A DNA stretch of 63,516 nucleotides, taken from assembly GCA_019119205.1 (NCBI GenBank), contig DWXK01000011.1, positions 1-63,516 of the forward strand. The letters are read 5' to 3'. The notes under the pieces were generated by a model. It was not told the DNA's origin, made no database searches, and saw only the letters and a program-made list of their open reading frames with translations. The translations under genes and the position numbers were made by a program. Source of the stretch: Candidatus Mediterraneibacter intestinavium (lineage in GTDB: Bacteria; Bacillota; Clostridia; Lachnospirales; Lachnospiraceae). Below, piece after piece: positions 55,729 to 63,516 of this stretch. How positions within the stretch are numbered: position 1 is the stretch's first letter; each line of letters opens with the position of its first letter.

Positions 55729-56772
55729 TCACACTGTACTCAGGAAATCCATTGTAAATACGGTCCCCTCTCCCAGCCTGCTCTCCACCTCGATGGTCCC
55801 GCTGTGCGCCTCGACCACCGCCTTTGCAAGCGGAAGCCCCAGCCCGATTCCCTGAGTGTCCTTTGAAAAACGGCTGCGGTAAAACCGTTTGAATATATGG
55901 TTCAGATCCTCCGGATGGATCCCGCTCCCAGTATCTTTCACGACGATCTGCACAAGGGACGCCGTCTGTCTCCACTCAACGCTTACCGTATCACCTTGTT
56001 CCGTGTGGTCAAATGCATTTTTTATGATATTGCTGACCGCCTCAGTCAGCCAGGTTCTGTCACACTGTAAGAAAGCTGTCTCATCTCCTGAAAGAATCAG
56101 CTTCTTTCCCTCCAGCTCTGCCCGGTATGTAAAATGTCCCTCGATATCCTCCATCATCTCCGACACATTTTCAAGGTTCTTCTCGATCACGATCGTCCCC
56201 GCGTCGAGTTTTGTGATCTTCAGCAGATTCTGCACCAGTGTCTCGATCCGGTCCAGTTCCTGCTCCGACAGGTCTGTGAACTCCCGGACAGCCGGCAGTT
56301 TCTCTGCTTCTCCCTGCAGGATCCCGTTATAGATATTGAGGGCAGCAAGGGGCGTCTTAAGCTGATGCGAGATATCAGATATAGTATCTTTCATGAAGAT
56401 TTTTGCCCTTTCCTCATTCTCGGCATGGGCATTCAGGATCGCCGCCAGTGAGTTGACTTCGTGAAATAAACGGTATAATTCCCCCTCCTCGTCACATTGG
56501 ATCCTCACTTCCCGGTTTCCTCCGATATAATCCCGGATCGTTGTCACAGCGTCCTCCATGATCCGGTCCTGCTCCCGAAAGTACAGATACATGACCGCCA
56601 GCAGGGCGATCCCCGATGCCAGGATAAGGACAGGGATATACAGGACCGAGTTTTCCGGAGATGCCTGAACGGTCACAACAGAGACCAGAACAGAAACCAG
56701 GATGATCCCTGCTGCTCTCCCAAAAAGATTTCTCACACTCCTGTCCGCCAGGATCTTCATAACATCTCTCAT
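55729..56772 (-). CDS. Sensor histidine kinase
   Basis: 347 aa. The ATG at 56772 overlaps the stop of the regulator (ATGA) and has GTGGAG in front, preferred over GTG 56787 and ATG 56760. Two membrane helices (about 20-65) with very little extracytoplasmic loop, HisKA with H136 (ISDISHQLKTPL), HATPase with NIIKNAFDH, VKDTGSGIHPEDL and GIGLGLPLAKAVV. Short-loop kinases of this class often rely on the partner ABC transporter for sensing. Confidence 0.93.
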   Translation of the reverse strand: MRDVMKILADRSVRNLFGRAAGIILVSVLVSVVTVQASPENSVLYIPVLILASGIALLAVMYLYFREQDRIMEDAVTTIRDYIGGNREVRIQCDEEGELYRLFHEVNSLAAILNAHAENEERAKIFMKDTISDISHQLKTPLAALNIYNGILQGEAEKLPAVREFTDLSEQELDRIETLVQNLLKITKLDAGTIVIEKNLENVSEMMEDIEGHFTYRAELEGKKLILSGDETAFLQCDRTWLTEAVSNIIKNAFDHTEQGDTVSVEWRQTASLVQIVVKDTGSGIHPEDLNHIFKRFYRSRFSKDTQGIGLGLPLAKAVVEAHSGTIEVESRLGEGTVFTMDFLSTV

Positions 56773-57455
56773 CTCCCTGTACTCCACTTATATCCCATCC
56801 GGCGGACTGTCACGATCTTCTCAGGCTTTCCCGGATCATCTTCGATCTTCGCCCTCAGCCTCCGGATATACACTGTCAGGGTGCTGTTCTCGATATAATC
56901 TTCCTCCCGGTCCCAGAGACTTCCCAGGATCTGCCCGGGAGAAAGGACCTGGTCCGGATTTTCCATAAACATGCAGAGCAGCCGGTACTCTCCCGCCGTC
57001 AGATCGATCTCATTCCCGTTTTTGTATGCCTTTCTCTTCAGAAGTTCCACCTTTATGCCATTAGAATCCAAAACCGTATCCGTCTGTTCAAAGTTGCTGC
57101 TCCTGCGCAGGAGAGCATTTACCCTTGAAAGGAATACCGCCAGTTTGAACGGCTTTGTGATATAGTCGTCTCCTCCGATATCCAGTCCCATGATGATATC
57201 TGTCTCCTCATCCGCCGCAGTGAGAAATATGACCGGCACCTTTGAGGTCCTGCGCATCTCCTCGCACAGTTCATACCCAGAGCCGTCGGGAAGAGAAACG
57301 TCCAGGATAACAAGGTCATAGTTTCCCCTCTCCCACATTCCCAATGCCTCTGCTTTCGTCCTGGCAACAACAGTCTCATACCCCTGTTTTTTCAGGGCAA
57401 ACGTCAGCCCGTTGATCAGGCTTAAGTCATCCTCTACAAAGAAAATCCGCTTCAT
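56769..57455 (-). CDS. OmpR-family response regulator
   Basis: 228 aa. Receiver with phospho-acceptor D52 (VILDVSLPDGSG) and lysine in YITKPFKLA; winged helix with NSTLTVYIRRLRAKI and VRRMGYKW. Upstream neighbour is the propeller-like protein (33 nt), downstream the kinase (4-nt overlap). Expected to control this operon, possibly at the promoter 58820-58848. Confidence 0.95.
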   Translation of the reverse strand: MKRIFFVEDDLSLINGLTFALKKQGYETVVARTKAEALGMWERGNYDLVILDVSLPDGSGYELCEEMRRTSKVPVIFLTAADEETDIIMGLDIGGDDYITKPFKLAVFLSRVNALLRRSSNFEQTDTVLDSNGIKVELLKRKAYKNGNEIDLTAGEYRLLCMFMENPDQVLSPGQILGSLWDREEDYIENSTLTVYIRRLRAKIEDDPGKPEKIVTVRRMGYKWSTGR

Positions 57456-57488
57456 CTTCTGTCCTCTCCCTTTTCTGCTTTCCCGGGA

Positions 57489-58742
57489 TCAGCCCGCCTG
57501 CTCCGGGGTATCGTCCGCGATCTCTTCCACAAAAGAAAAGTTCACTCCATCTTCCGACTGATACAGCGCCTCCGCCAGCTTTCCGTCCCTTATATAATCG
57601 CCGTCCTCTCCCTGTCCCACGACCACATAGAGGATCCCGTCCTCTTCATACATCTTTTCCACCGTGTCAAACGGGTCAAATCCCAGTTCATCTGCGATCT
57701 CTTCTGTCTCCGGGAGCACGATATCCTGAAATGTGTCCCCGCCATCCAGCGTGACCAACATCTCTTCTCCCTTTGCATAGTATCCTTTCCCGTCTTTTGT
57801 CCAGAAGGAGCAGGTCAGATTCGTGCAGAATGCATCCGGCAGTGAAATAGACGTCCAGTTTTCCAAATCTTCCGAATAACAGGTTGCGTAATAGTCACTT
57901 CCCAGAGAACGGTCCACAGCCATCGTCACATAATATCCGCTCTCTGCCACAGAAAGAAACGGATCTGCCGCATAACCGCTCTGACGGACCCGGCTCTCCT
58001 TCCATGTCTCTCCCCGGTCCATACTGTACAGCAGGGAATGTCCTGCCACGAATCCGGTGAACTCCTCTGTGATCACATAGCTGTTGTACGGAAGAAGTTC
58101 GTTATAAGTGCCGTTTCCCTGACTGCATATTCTTTCATACCCATCCGGGACTTCGACAAAACTCTCCCCGGAGTCATAGGTGACATAGAGCACACCGTCC
58201 CGGATATAGTAGGTCATGGGTTCGTCCGTTTTCATCTCAAAATGTTCCGTCTGCGGCTCCTGCCGCTCTTTCTGGAACTCCGGTGTCAATATCTGATACT
58301 GGACCGGGGTCATCTTATCCGCAATTCGGTATACATCCTCCCCATCCGCCTCCCAGCTGAGCACCATCTGTCCCGTATAAAGCCTCCGGGTCTCCGTCTC
58401 CATCAGTTCAAGTTCCCGCACGATCCCCCTGGCGCCGGCAGGCGTATAAACTTCATAATCGATCTGGATATAGGGTCTGCCCAGATCGTTCAGAGTCTCC
58501 ATTCCTGTGATCCTCGCATTGACCACATGATAGTGATACGGCACCACCCATCCGTCGAACTGTTCAAAATATTGAGAAAACCATTTCCGGGTTATCTCTT
58601 CCGGATCACTGCTCTCATTTTCAACAGTGTCTCCGACGATCTGCGGCATCTCATACTCATGCCAGGCATACATCAGGAGCCCGGTCACGCCCAAACCGAG
58701 GGCAAGGATGACTGCGGCTGCTGTAAGGATGATCTTTTTCAT
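57489..58742 (-). CDS. Membrane-anchored, BNR/sialidase-like propeller protein
   Basis: 417 aa from the ATG at 58742 behind AAAGGAGC. One N-terminal membrane anchor (about 4-28, IILTAAAVILALGLGVTGLL), then an all-beta extracytoplasmic domain. BNR-type (Asp-box) motifs are visible: TYDSGESF, SMDRGETW, TLDGGDTF and QSEDGVNF, spaced about 40-70 residues, as in sialidase or photosystem-assembly-like propellers. No catalytic residues identified. As first gene of a kinase/regulator/ABC operon it may be a ligand-binding accessory sensor, which is inference. Confidence 0.75.
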   Translation of the reverse strand: MKKIILTAAAVILALGLGVTGLLMYAWHEYEMPQIVGDTVENESSDPEEITRKWFSQYFEQFDGWVVPYHYHVVNARITGMETLNDLGRPYIQIDYEVYTPAGARGIVRELELMETETRRLYTGQMVLSWEADGEDVYRIADKMTPVQYQILTPEFQKERQEPQTEHFEMKTDEPMTYYIRDGVLYVTYDSGESFVEVPDGYERICSQGNGTYNELLPYNSYVITEEFTGFVAGHSLLYSMDRGETWKESRVRQSGYAADPFLSVAESGYYVTMAVDRSLGSDYYATCYSEDLENWTSISLPDAFCTNLTCSFWTKDGKGYYAKGEEMLVTLDGGDTFQDIVLPETEEIADELGFDPFDTVEKMYEEDGILYVVVGQGEDGDYIRDGKLAEALYQSEDGVNFSFVEEIADDTPEQAG

Positions 58743-58819
58743 AGACAGCTCCTTTCTTTTAACATTTCTATACAAAAGAATGACCAGGGATCTTCCGGGA
58801 TCCCCGGACTACTGAGATG

Positions 58820-58848
58820 ATTATATCCCTGTCTCTGTTTTTCTGCAA
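58820..58848 (-). promoter_or_regulatory. Promoter of the propeller/two-component/ABC operon
   Basis: On the minus strand TTGCAG (58843-58848) and TATAAT (58820-58825) with a spacer of exactly 17 bp, about 80 bp before the ATG at 58742. Confidence 0.75.
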
Positions 58849-58972
58849 CTGCTGTGGATGGCAGGATAACGACAGAAAGTGACGGGAAAGAGATATTCTG
58901 GCTGCGTAAAAGGCACTATAATAACAATCACAGAGGAACCGTTATGAACCAGTCATCAAGGAGGTGCACATC

Positions 58973-59212
58973 ATGATAAAAGTAAATATCCTGAATTTAA
59001 AAGGCTTTTTAGAAACAGTAAATCGATGCCGCGGTCATGTTATGATACTGTCTCAAAGCAGCAAAAAAATAAACATAACAAGACAGTATCCTCTCCAGCA
59101 TGAGCTGGAAGACCAGTATCGTAGAAACGGGAAACACCTTCCCCTCTCTTTAGTATTTGATGATCCGCGGGATTTTATGGCGGTCGTCTCCTATTACGCT
59201 GGGGATTGTTGA
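58973..59212 (+). CDS. Small protein of unknown function
   Basis: 79 aa, ATG at 58973 behind AAGGAGGTGCACATC. Starts MIKVNILNLKGFLETVN, ends with DDPRDFMAVVSYYAGDC. No domain recognised. Followed by the frameshifted cysteine-motif gene 43 nt later, so the two probably form a unit. A TATAAT occurs at 58917-58922. Confidence 0.6.
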   Translation: MIKVNILNLKGFLETVNRCRGHVMILSQSSKKINITRQYPLQHELEDQYRRNGKHLPLSLVFDDPRDFMAVVSYYAGDC

Positions 59213-59255
59213 ATGCAAAAATTCACAAAAATAAAGTAACCACGGAGGAGTAAGA

Positions 59256-59650
59256 ATGGCTGACTACTATATCGCAAGCTGTATGTTCACAGCGCGATTT
59301 CCTGAAACAAGTTTGACGATCCAAAATTACATTAAGAAATGAACATAAGATATGTGGAAGCAGAAAAAAATCATGAAAAGACAGACTTTTGCGGCAGCAC
59401 GTTATACCGGGCTCAGCCCGCTAAAAATCCGAAGTTTGCCCCAAAGCACTATATCGAACAGGCGAAAGGGAAGTTTCAGGACCATACTCCGGAAGAACAG
59501 CTCGCAATAATGCAGGACCACTGCAGACAATATAAGACAGATACCGTAGTCTGCTACTGTCATTATTGTCTGGAAGGCCTGCTGCAGGGCGGCATCAATG
59601 GCCTGCATATTGCTGATCTGCTGTTCAATGATAAGGTTCTTTCAGTTTAA
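59256..59650 (+). pseudogene. Cysteine-motif protein split by a frameshift (CCG/heterodisulfide-reductase-like)
   Basis: Two frames: 59256-59342 (28 aa, ADYYIASCMFTARFPETS) ends with TGA at 59340; 59339-59650 (103 aa) restarts in a shifted frame at ATGA. The two join to one plausible protein with cysteines in IASCMFT, DFCGST and CYCHYCLEGL, reminiscent of CCG-domain proteins that bind Fe-S clusters. Either a frameshift mutation, a sequencing error or translational coupling. GGAGGAG precedes the first ATG. Confidence 0.55.
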
Positions 59651-60109
59651 CCCGGCAGCTCCTGCCGGAATCTCTTTTAACATCTTCATCGTTCCGTCCA
59701 TATTCCTGCTGTGCCAGTTTCCTCCGAGCATAGTGGTCCCCAGAAAACCGGAAGTCCTAAGGCTGCTTAGCTCTTTCTGCTGGATGGAAAGAGTGATCCG
59801 ATCATCCTTGGTCCTGATCGTCAGATAGTAATTTAATCCTTTCTCTTCTATCTCCATCCCCTCTATCTCCGAAAACGGGATCGAGAGAGTCACTTCCTTC
59901 TTCAGTCCCATCGAAAACACTCCAAAGGGGACAAGGACCAGCTCATCCCTGCAGATCTGCAGTACGAAATACTGATGGTCTGCTCCAAAAAATTTTACGA
60001 TCGCATCACTGAGATTTGCCGGAGCATACGAAACGATAATGCTTTTATTTTCTATCGGTTCGTAGCCTGCATTCTTGATGACTTCCCATACCGCTGCTTC
60101 TTTTGCCAT
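59642..60109 (-). CDS. Uncharacterised PH-like beta-rich protein
   Basis: 155 aa behind GGAGGATA. Strands FVLQICRDELVLVPF, EVTLSIPFSEIEGMEIEEKG, YYLTIRTKDDRITLSIQQKEL suggest a PH-like or bacterial PH-domain fold; the family is not known. Convergent with the frameshifted gene with a 9-nt overlap of ends. No membrane helix. Function open. Confidence 0.6.
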   Translation of the reverse strand: MAKEAAVWEVIKNAGYEPIENKSIIVSYAPANLSDAIVKFFGADHQYFVLQICRDELVLVPFGVFSMGLKKEVTLSIPFSEIEGMEIEEKGLNYYLTIRTKDDRITLSIQQKELSSLRTSGFLGTTMLGGNWHSRNMDGTMKMLKEIPAGAAGLN

Positions 60110-60327
60110 GTCAATTATCCTCCGCTTTTCCGCCGGATCCCGCCCTCGAAGCAGATCTTATGATCTCCCGGAAGGACCCCGGCTTTTACAGTTTACTCCT
60201 GTATTATGGCGCATTAAGCTGCGCTGCGGAGGATTTCTGCCTGAAACGGCATGATCCGTGCCCGAATGGATATGCAGGATATGTACCCGGAACAGATCTG
60301 ATCCTGAACGCCATGTTCCATGTCCGG

Positions 60328-60359
60328 AACGGATCTGCGTCTGAACGGATCTACGTCTG
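60328..60359. repeat. Two 16-bp tandem copies with one mismatch
   Basis: aacggatctgcgtctg (60328-60343) and aacggatctacgtctg (60344-60359). It overlaps the last codons of the LytTR fragment and runs into the 240-bp gene-free stretch 60110-60350, in which no other structure was found. Confidence 0.7.
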
Positions 60360-60659
60360 AAGGTCCAGATCCAGCAGCCGCACCAGGTCATTTTTTACTT
60401 TGCGGGAAAAGAGACACTCTTCCCCGTTTGTAAAGACGACTTTCTTGTCCCTGATATCCAGTTCCCGGATGTGGCGCACGTTCGCCAGATAAGCTCTGTG
60501 CACACGCAGGAACTGCCCGCCGAGGCTTTTCTGCAGATCACGGATACTCCCGGTAAAATCCATATTCCCTTTTTTCCCGTGAAGTATGATGCGGTGGCTT
60601 TTTCCTCCCGTCTCAAAGTACAGGATATCGTCAACCGGGATGTGGCGCACCGTGTCCAT
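60351..60659 (-). pseudogene. Orphan LytTR DNA-binding domain, likely truncated regulator
   Basis: 102 aa: VRHIPVDDILYFETGGKSHR, IRDLQKSLGGQFLRVHRAYL, EECLFSRKVKNDLVRLL. A full LytTR domain; its N-terminal strand is readable further up (FFTVKF) until a TAG at 60678, 6 nt from the YhgE stop. Receiver and linker are missing and no ribosome binding site precedes the ATG, so it appears to be what remains of an AgrA-like regulator joined to the end of the YhgE gene. A short stand-alone regulator translated with YhgE is the alternative. Confidence 0.6.
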
Positions 60660-60685
60660 AAACTTTACCGTAAAAAACTACCCGG

Positions 60686-63355
60686 TCAGGCCAGCCTGTG
60701 TACTTCGAGCCAATCCATCCATGTACTCTTCCCATTCTCTATCTTTTTTGCCCTCACCTGAAACTCCAGGATCGTGAGCAGAGTAAAGATCAGGAAAAGT
60801 ATCACAAGAAAGGCAAGACAGCTGTCTATATTCTCTCCTCCGCTGATAGTGCTGCGAAAGGCGGTCACTGTATAGGTGAACGGTACCCAGCCGTGAAGAT
60901 AAGGGACAAAATCCCCTGAGAGTTCAAGCGGGTATGTGCCCACAGATCCTGCGAGCTGTATCACCATGAATACAAGCATCAAGAAACTTCCCACACGTCC
61001 CAGCAGACTGGTAAAGAAATACATAACAGACATAAATGCCAGGGATGCAGCGCACGCTGTCAGTATTGTCATCCCCATCCTTTCCGGAGTAAATCCGTCA
61101 AATACGTGCAGCGCTACGACCATGACTACTGCCTGAAGCAACGCGGTCGGATAGAGAACGGACGCTTTACTCATCCACCATTCTGCCCCGGATCTCAGTT
61201 TTCCGGAATACTCTGTAAGAGGATACATCAGACTGAACGCAATGCATCCCACCCAAAGTCCCACAGACATCATATATGGAGCCATGGCATGTCCGTTGTC
61301 CGGCACATCTGTGATCTGCGTCTCTTCAGTCTGAACAGGAGCTGCAAACATTTCTGCTGCGCTCTGTGCTGTATTTGTCTTCTTGATCTCATCCGTTCCT
61401 TTTTTCAACTCTTCTGATAACGTTTTTGCTCCCTCGGACACCTGCTCCAATCCCTCTCCAAGTTCACCGCTTCCCTCGGAAAGCTGTTGTGCGCCGTTAT
61501 AGAGCTGGTGTGCTCCTGATGTCAGCTGCGCTGCGCCATCAAGCAGTTCACTGCTCTTTTCCGTCAACTGACCGGAGCCTGATAAAAGGGAAGCCGTTCC
61601 GTTTTTCAGAGTTTCAGTTCCCTCCTTCAGTCTGCCAATCCCCCCTGCAAGCTGTGGGATCTGCCCAGCCAGGCTTTGCATTCCTTTTTCAATCTGTTCA
61701 TTTCCCGATGTCAGAACAGTCAGCCCGCTGTTGAGAGAAGACGCCCCCTGGCTTAAAACAGAAGTCCCACGTTCTTTTAGTTCCTCTGCCCCCAAAGCGG
61801 CTCCTGAAATCCCCGCCGCCAGTTCAGGCGCTTTTTCTGTAAGTGACTGTGTTCCATTTTTCAGTTCTGTGATTCCGCCGCTGAGAGTGTCCATTCCTTC
61901 TGAGAGAGATTCTGCTCCTGACAGTACCGCAGGAATCTGGTCTGCAAGACTGCCGCTTCCATTTGCCGCCTCATCTACACCGGCGGTATATCCAGAAACA
62001 CTGTCCTCATACGTCTGCATCTGTTCCTGGAGTGCCTGAAGCTGGGACTGCAGTTCTGTCAATCCGCCTTGGAGTTCCTCCTGCCCTTCGATCCAGCTTT
62101 CCTCCGGCGTTCCCTCTTCTTCGCCCGTACCGGTATGCATCTGTAGTTCTCCTGTCTGCAAAGCGAGCCTGCCTGCCAGATCAGACAGTGAAGCCAGCGA
62201 GGACGAAATATCCGCTGAGCCGTCCCTGAGAGACTGAGACTGTCCACTCAGCTCATTGAGCCCTATGCTCAGTGTATCTGCCCCGCTCTGCAGATTTGAG
62301 ATCCCTTCTTCCAGCGAACGGGCCCCTCCGGTGAGTTCGCCTGCACCGTCAGACAGAGCCGCTGCACCGTCGTTCAGCGCAGCAGCCGAATCAGGCAGGA
62401 CAGACGCCGCCTCATCCAACTGTGAAAGTCCGTCGCGAAGCACGCTCATATTTTCATCCACTTCTGCCGCCCCGCCTGCAAGTTCTGAACCGCCCTCAGA
62501 CGCAGCATACAATCCATCCTGCAGTTTTGATGCTCCACGGTTCAGCCCGTTCACTCCTTCTGTCAGTTCCGGTATTTTTTCTGTGATCTGTCCCATTCCT
62601 TCCTTTAACTGTCCGCTTCCCTCATCCAGCGCTCTGGCACCATCTGACAGTGAAGCCGCTCCCTCCGTATATTGTTTCAGGCCCTTTTCAAACCTGCTGC
62701 TTCCGTCAGAAAAGGTCAATGTACTGTCTGCCAGAAGCTGCAGGTTTTCTGTGACAGCTCCATTGCCGGATTTGATCTGATCCACTCCGTCTTTTATCCT
62801 GCCGGAACCTTCGGACGCCTTCTGCATTCCCTCACCGGTCTCTTTGATCTTCTCAAACATAACCTCCGCATAAGTTCTGGTCACTTCCTCACGCACCGTA
62901 TTCTCCAGTTCTTTCATTGCGCTTTCACTCATCTTGGATGCGATATAGTTTGTACCCGGATTCGTCTGAAAATCGATCTGCATCTTTTCCGGTTTCTCTT
63001 CAGTCACCGTGGCTGCAGATGATGAAAAATCCTCCGGTATTGTTATGACCATATAGTATGTTCCGTCTTTTAGCCCCTGTCTGGCTTTGTCAGCTTCCGG
63101 AAAGCGGAAATCCAGAGCGTCATTCGTCATCAGTTTCTCTTCCATCTCCCGTCCCACTGCCAGTTCTCTCCCGCCATATATCACCGGAACATCCCTGTTC
63201 ACTACCGCGACCGGCAGTTTTCCCAGATTCCCGTATGGATCCCACATAGATCCCAAAAACAGTGTCGTATAAATAGTCGGGATCACTATGACCGCTATAG
63301 TAACGATCAGGAGTATCCTGTTTTTTAAGAGTGCTTTCCACTCATGCCTTAACAT
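60686..63355 (-). CDS. yhgE: YhgE/Pip-family giant membrane protein
   Basis: 889 aa. One N-terminal helix (about 11-33, ILLIVTIAVIVIPTIYTTL), an extracytoplasmic domain (35-160), then over 400 residues of a coiled stalk made of repeated [LI]xxGxxxLxxG units (such as SLSDGARALDEGSGQLKEGM), then about six C-terminal helices (about 690-870) of the ABC-2-like class. The family includes the phage infection protein Pip and YhgE of Bacillus; relation to type VII secretion is suggested for some members. Start behind GAGGAG. A palindrome in front suggests local repressor control. Confidence 0.92.
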   Translation of the reverse strand: MLRHEWKALLKNRILLIVTIAVIVIPTIYTTLFLGSMWDPYGNLGKLPVAVVNRDVPVIYGGRELAVGREMEEKLMTNDALDFRFPEADKARQGLKDGTYYMVITIPEDFSSSAATVTEEKPEKMQIDFQTNPGTNYIASKMSESAMKELENTVREEVTRTYAEVMFEKIKETGEGMQKASEGSGRIKDGVDQIKSGNGAVTENLQLLADSTLTFSDGSSRFEKGLKQYTEGAASLSDGARALDEGSGQLKEGMGQITEKIPELTEGVNGLNRGASKLQDGLYAASEGGSELAGGAAEVDENMSVLRDGLSQLDEAASVLPDSAAALNDGAAALSDGAGELTGGARSLEEGISNLQSGADTLSIGLNELSGQSQSLRDGSADISSSLASLSDLAGRLALQTGELQMHTGTGEEEGTPEESWIEGQEELQGGLTELQSQLQALQEQMQTYEDSVSGYTAGVDEAANGSGSLADQIPAVLSGAESLSEGMDTLSGGITELKNGTQSLTEKAPELAAGISGAALGAEELKERGTSVLSQGASSLNSGLTVLTSGNEQIEKGMQSLAGQIPQLAGGIGRLKEGTETLKNGTASLLSGSGQLTEKSSELLDGAAQLTSGAHQLYNGAQQLSEGSGELGEGLEQVSEGAKTLSEELKKGTDEIKKTNTAQSAAEMFAAPVQTEETQITDVPDNGHAMAPYMMSVGLWVGCIAFSLMYPLTEYSGKLRSGAEWWMSKASVLYPTALLQAVVMVVALHVFDGFTPERMGMTILTACAASLAFMSVMYFFTSLLGRVGSFLMLVFMVIQLAGSVGTYPLELSGDFVPYLHGWVPFTYTVTAFRSTISGGENIDSCLAFLVILFLIFTLLTILEFQVRAKKIENGKSTWMDWLEVHRLA

Positions 63356-63379
63356 ATCATTCAGTCTCCTCTCGCATTC

Positions 63380-63404
63380 AATAATAGACTTATAGTCTAT
63401 TATT
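63380..63404. promoter_or_regulatory. 25-bp palindromic operator in front of yhgE
   Basis: aataatagact (63380-63390), spacer tat, agtctattatt (63394-63404): perfect 11-bp arms. It overlaps AT-rich promoter-like sequence. TetR-family regulators are often found beside yhgE genes; one may lie beyond the window edge. Confidence 0.75.
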
Positions 63405-63516
63405 ATATATTATGTTGTTTATTTAAACATAATAAATTATAAGAGACTGATGAAAAAATGCAACCATTAATTATTCTTCATTTTATTGTTTAATAGATAA
63501 TTATTTAGAATTTGTC

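Noticed and set aside
60103-60360. 85-codon plus-strand frame between the PH-like gene and LytTR fragment
   Set aside because: No ribosome binding site, overlap with the 3' end of the LytTR fragment, and part of it is made of a 16-bp tandem repeat.

Overview
The window looks like chromosomal DNA of a spore-forming, anaerobic Lachnospiraceae-type Firmicute (Clostridia). Pointers are moderate GC, strong AGGAGG ribosome binding sites, a GerMN-domain lipoprotein and CotF-like coat proteins (sporulation), a collagen-like Gly-X-Thr surface protein, many two-component systems with ABC transporters, and rubredoxin and Fe-S type proteins. The species cannot be fixed from the sequence alone; a gut Lachnospiraceae in the Dorea / Faecalicatena / [Clostridium] scindens neighbourhood is a guess.

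Layout. 1-2472: an IS91-family (HUH) element with an accessory tyrosine recombinase, bounded by a 12-bp inverted repeat, with the left repeat at the very edge of the window. 2473-7260: an AT-rich flank, then a minus-strand operon comEA - OmpR-type regulator - histidine kinase - GerMN lipoprotein - comEC. comEC is cut off just where its conserved membrane core should begin. 7290-12980: YdcZ-type transporter and the arginine operon argC-GNAT-argJ-argB-argD, with an ArgR-like operator over its promoter; the same 14-mer recurs in front of argG (30663-31895). 13106-16284: a four-gene ECF sigma factor / membrane protein / ABC transporter module. 16423-22763: minus-strand housekeeping and accessory genes (proA, feoA-like, GNAT, fluoride channel, nitroreductase, a Nif11-like small protein, Fe-alcohol dehydrogenase, cysteine hydrolase, 8-oxoguanine glycosylase). 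22828-23905: remains of a LytTR/GHKL two-component system. 23977-30298: degenerate P-loop-like protein, CcdA-TlpA fusion, collagen-like protein, PatB/MalY lyase, glycosyltransferase, SRAP protein.

32028-43403: XRE regulator, C39-like peptidase, UraA permease behind a long hairpin, M19 dipeptidase with a rubredoxin-glutamate synthase fusion, class I glutamine amidotransferase-like hydrolase, CotF pair, FGGY kinase, HAD phosphatase, AIM24 pair. 43451-48566: a MacB/Bce-like transporter divergent from an intact LytTR/GHKL two-component system. 48647-52870: TetR plus a heterodimeric ABC exporter. 53071-58742: a second two-component/ABC operon that starts with a beta-propeller-like extracytoplasmic protein. 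58973-63355: small uncharacterised genes, a frameshifted cysteine-motif gene, an orphan LytTR domain and a giant YhgE/Pip protein with a palindromic operator.

The recurring theme is envelope sensing coupled to export: one ECF sigma module, two two-component/ABC modules, a TetR/ABC module and a palindrome-controlled YhgE protein in about 50 kb, plus two relics of the LytTR type. I found no tRNA, rRNA, CRISPR array or prophage. Nothing is unmistakably a new defence or biosynthetic system; the most unusual items are the Nif11-like protein with a GGGENSP motif, the decayed LytTR/GHKL copy, the interrupted comEC, the degenerate P-loop protein and the operator structures.
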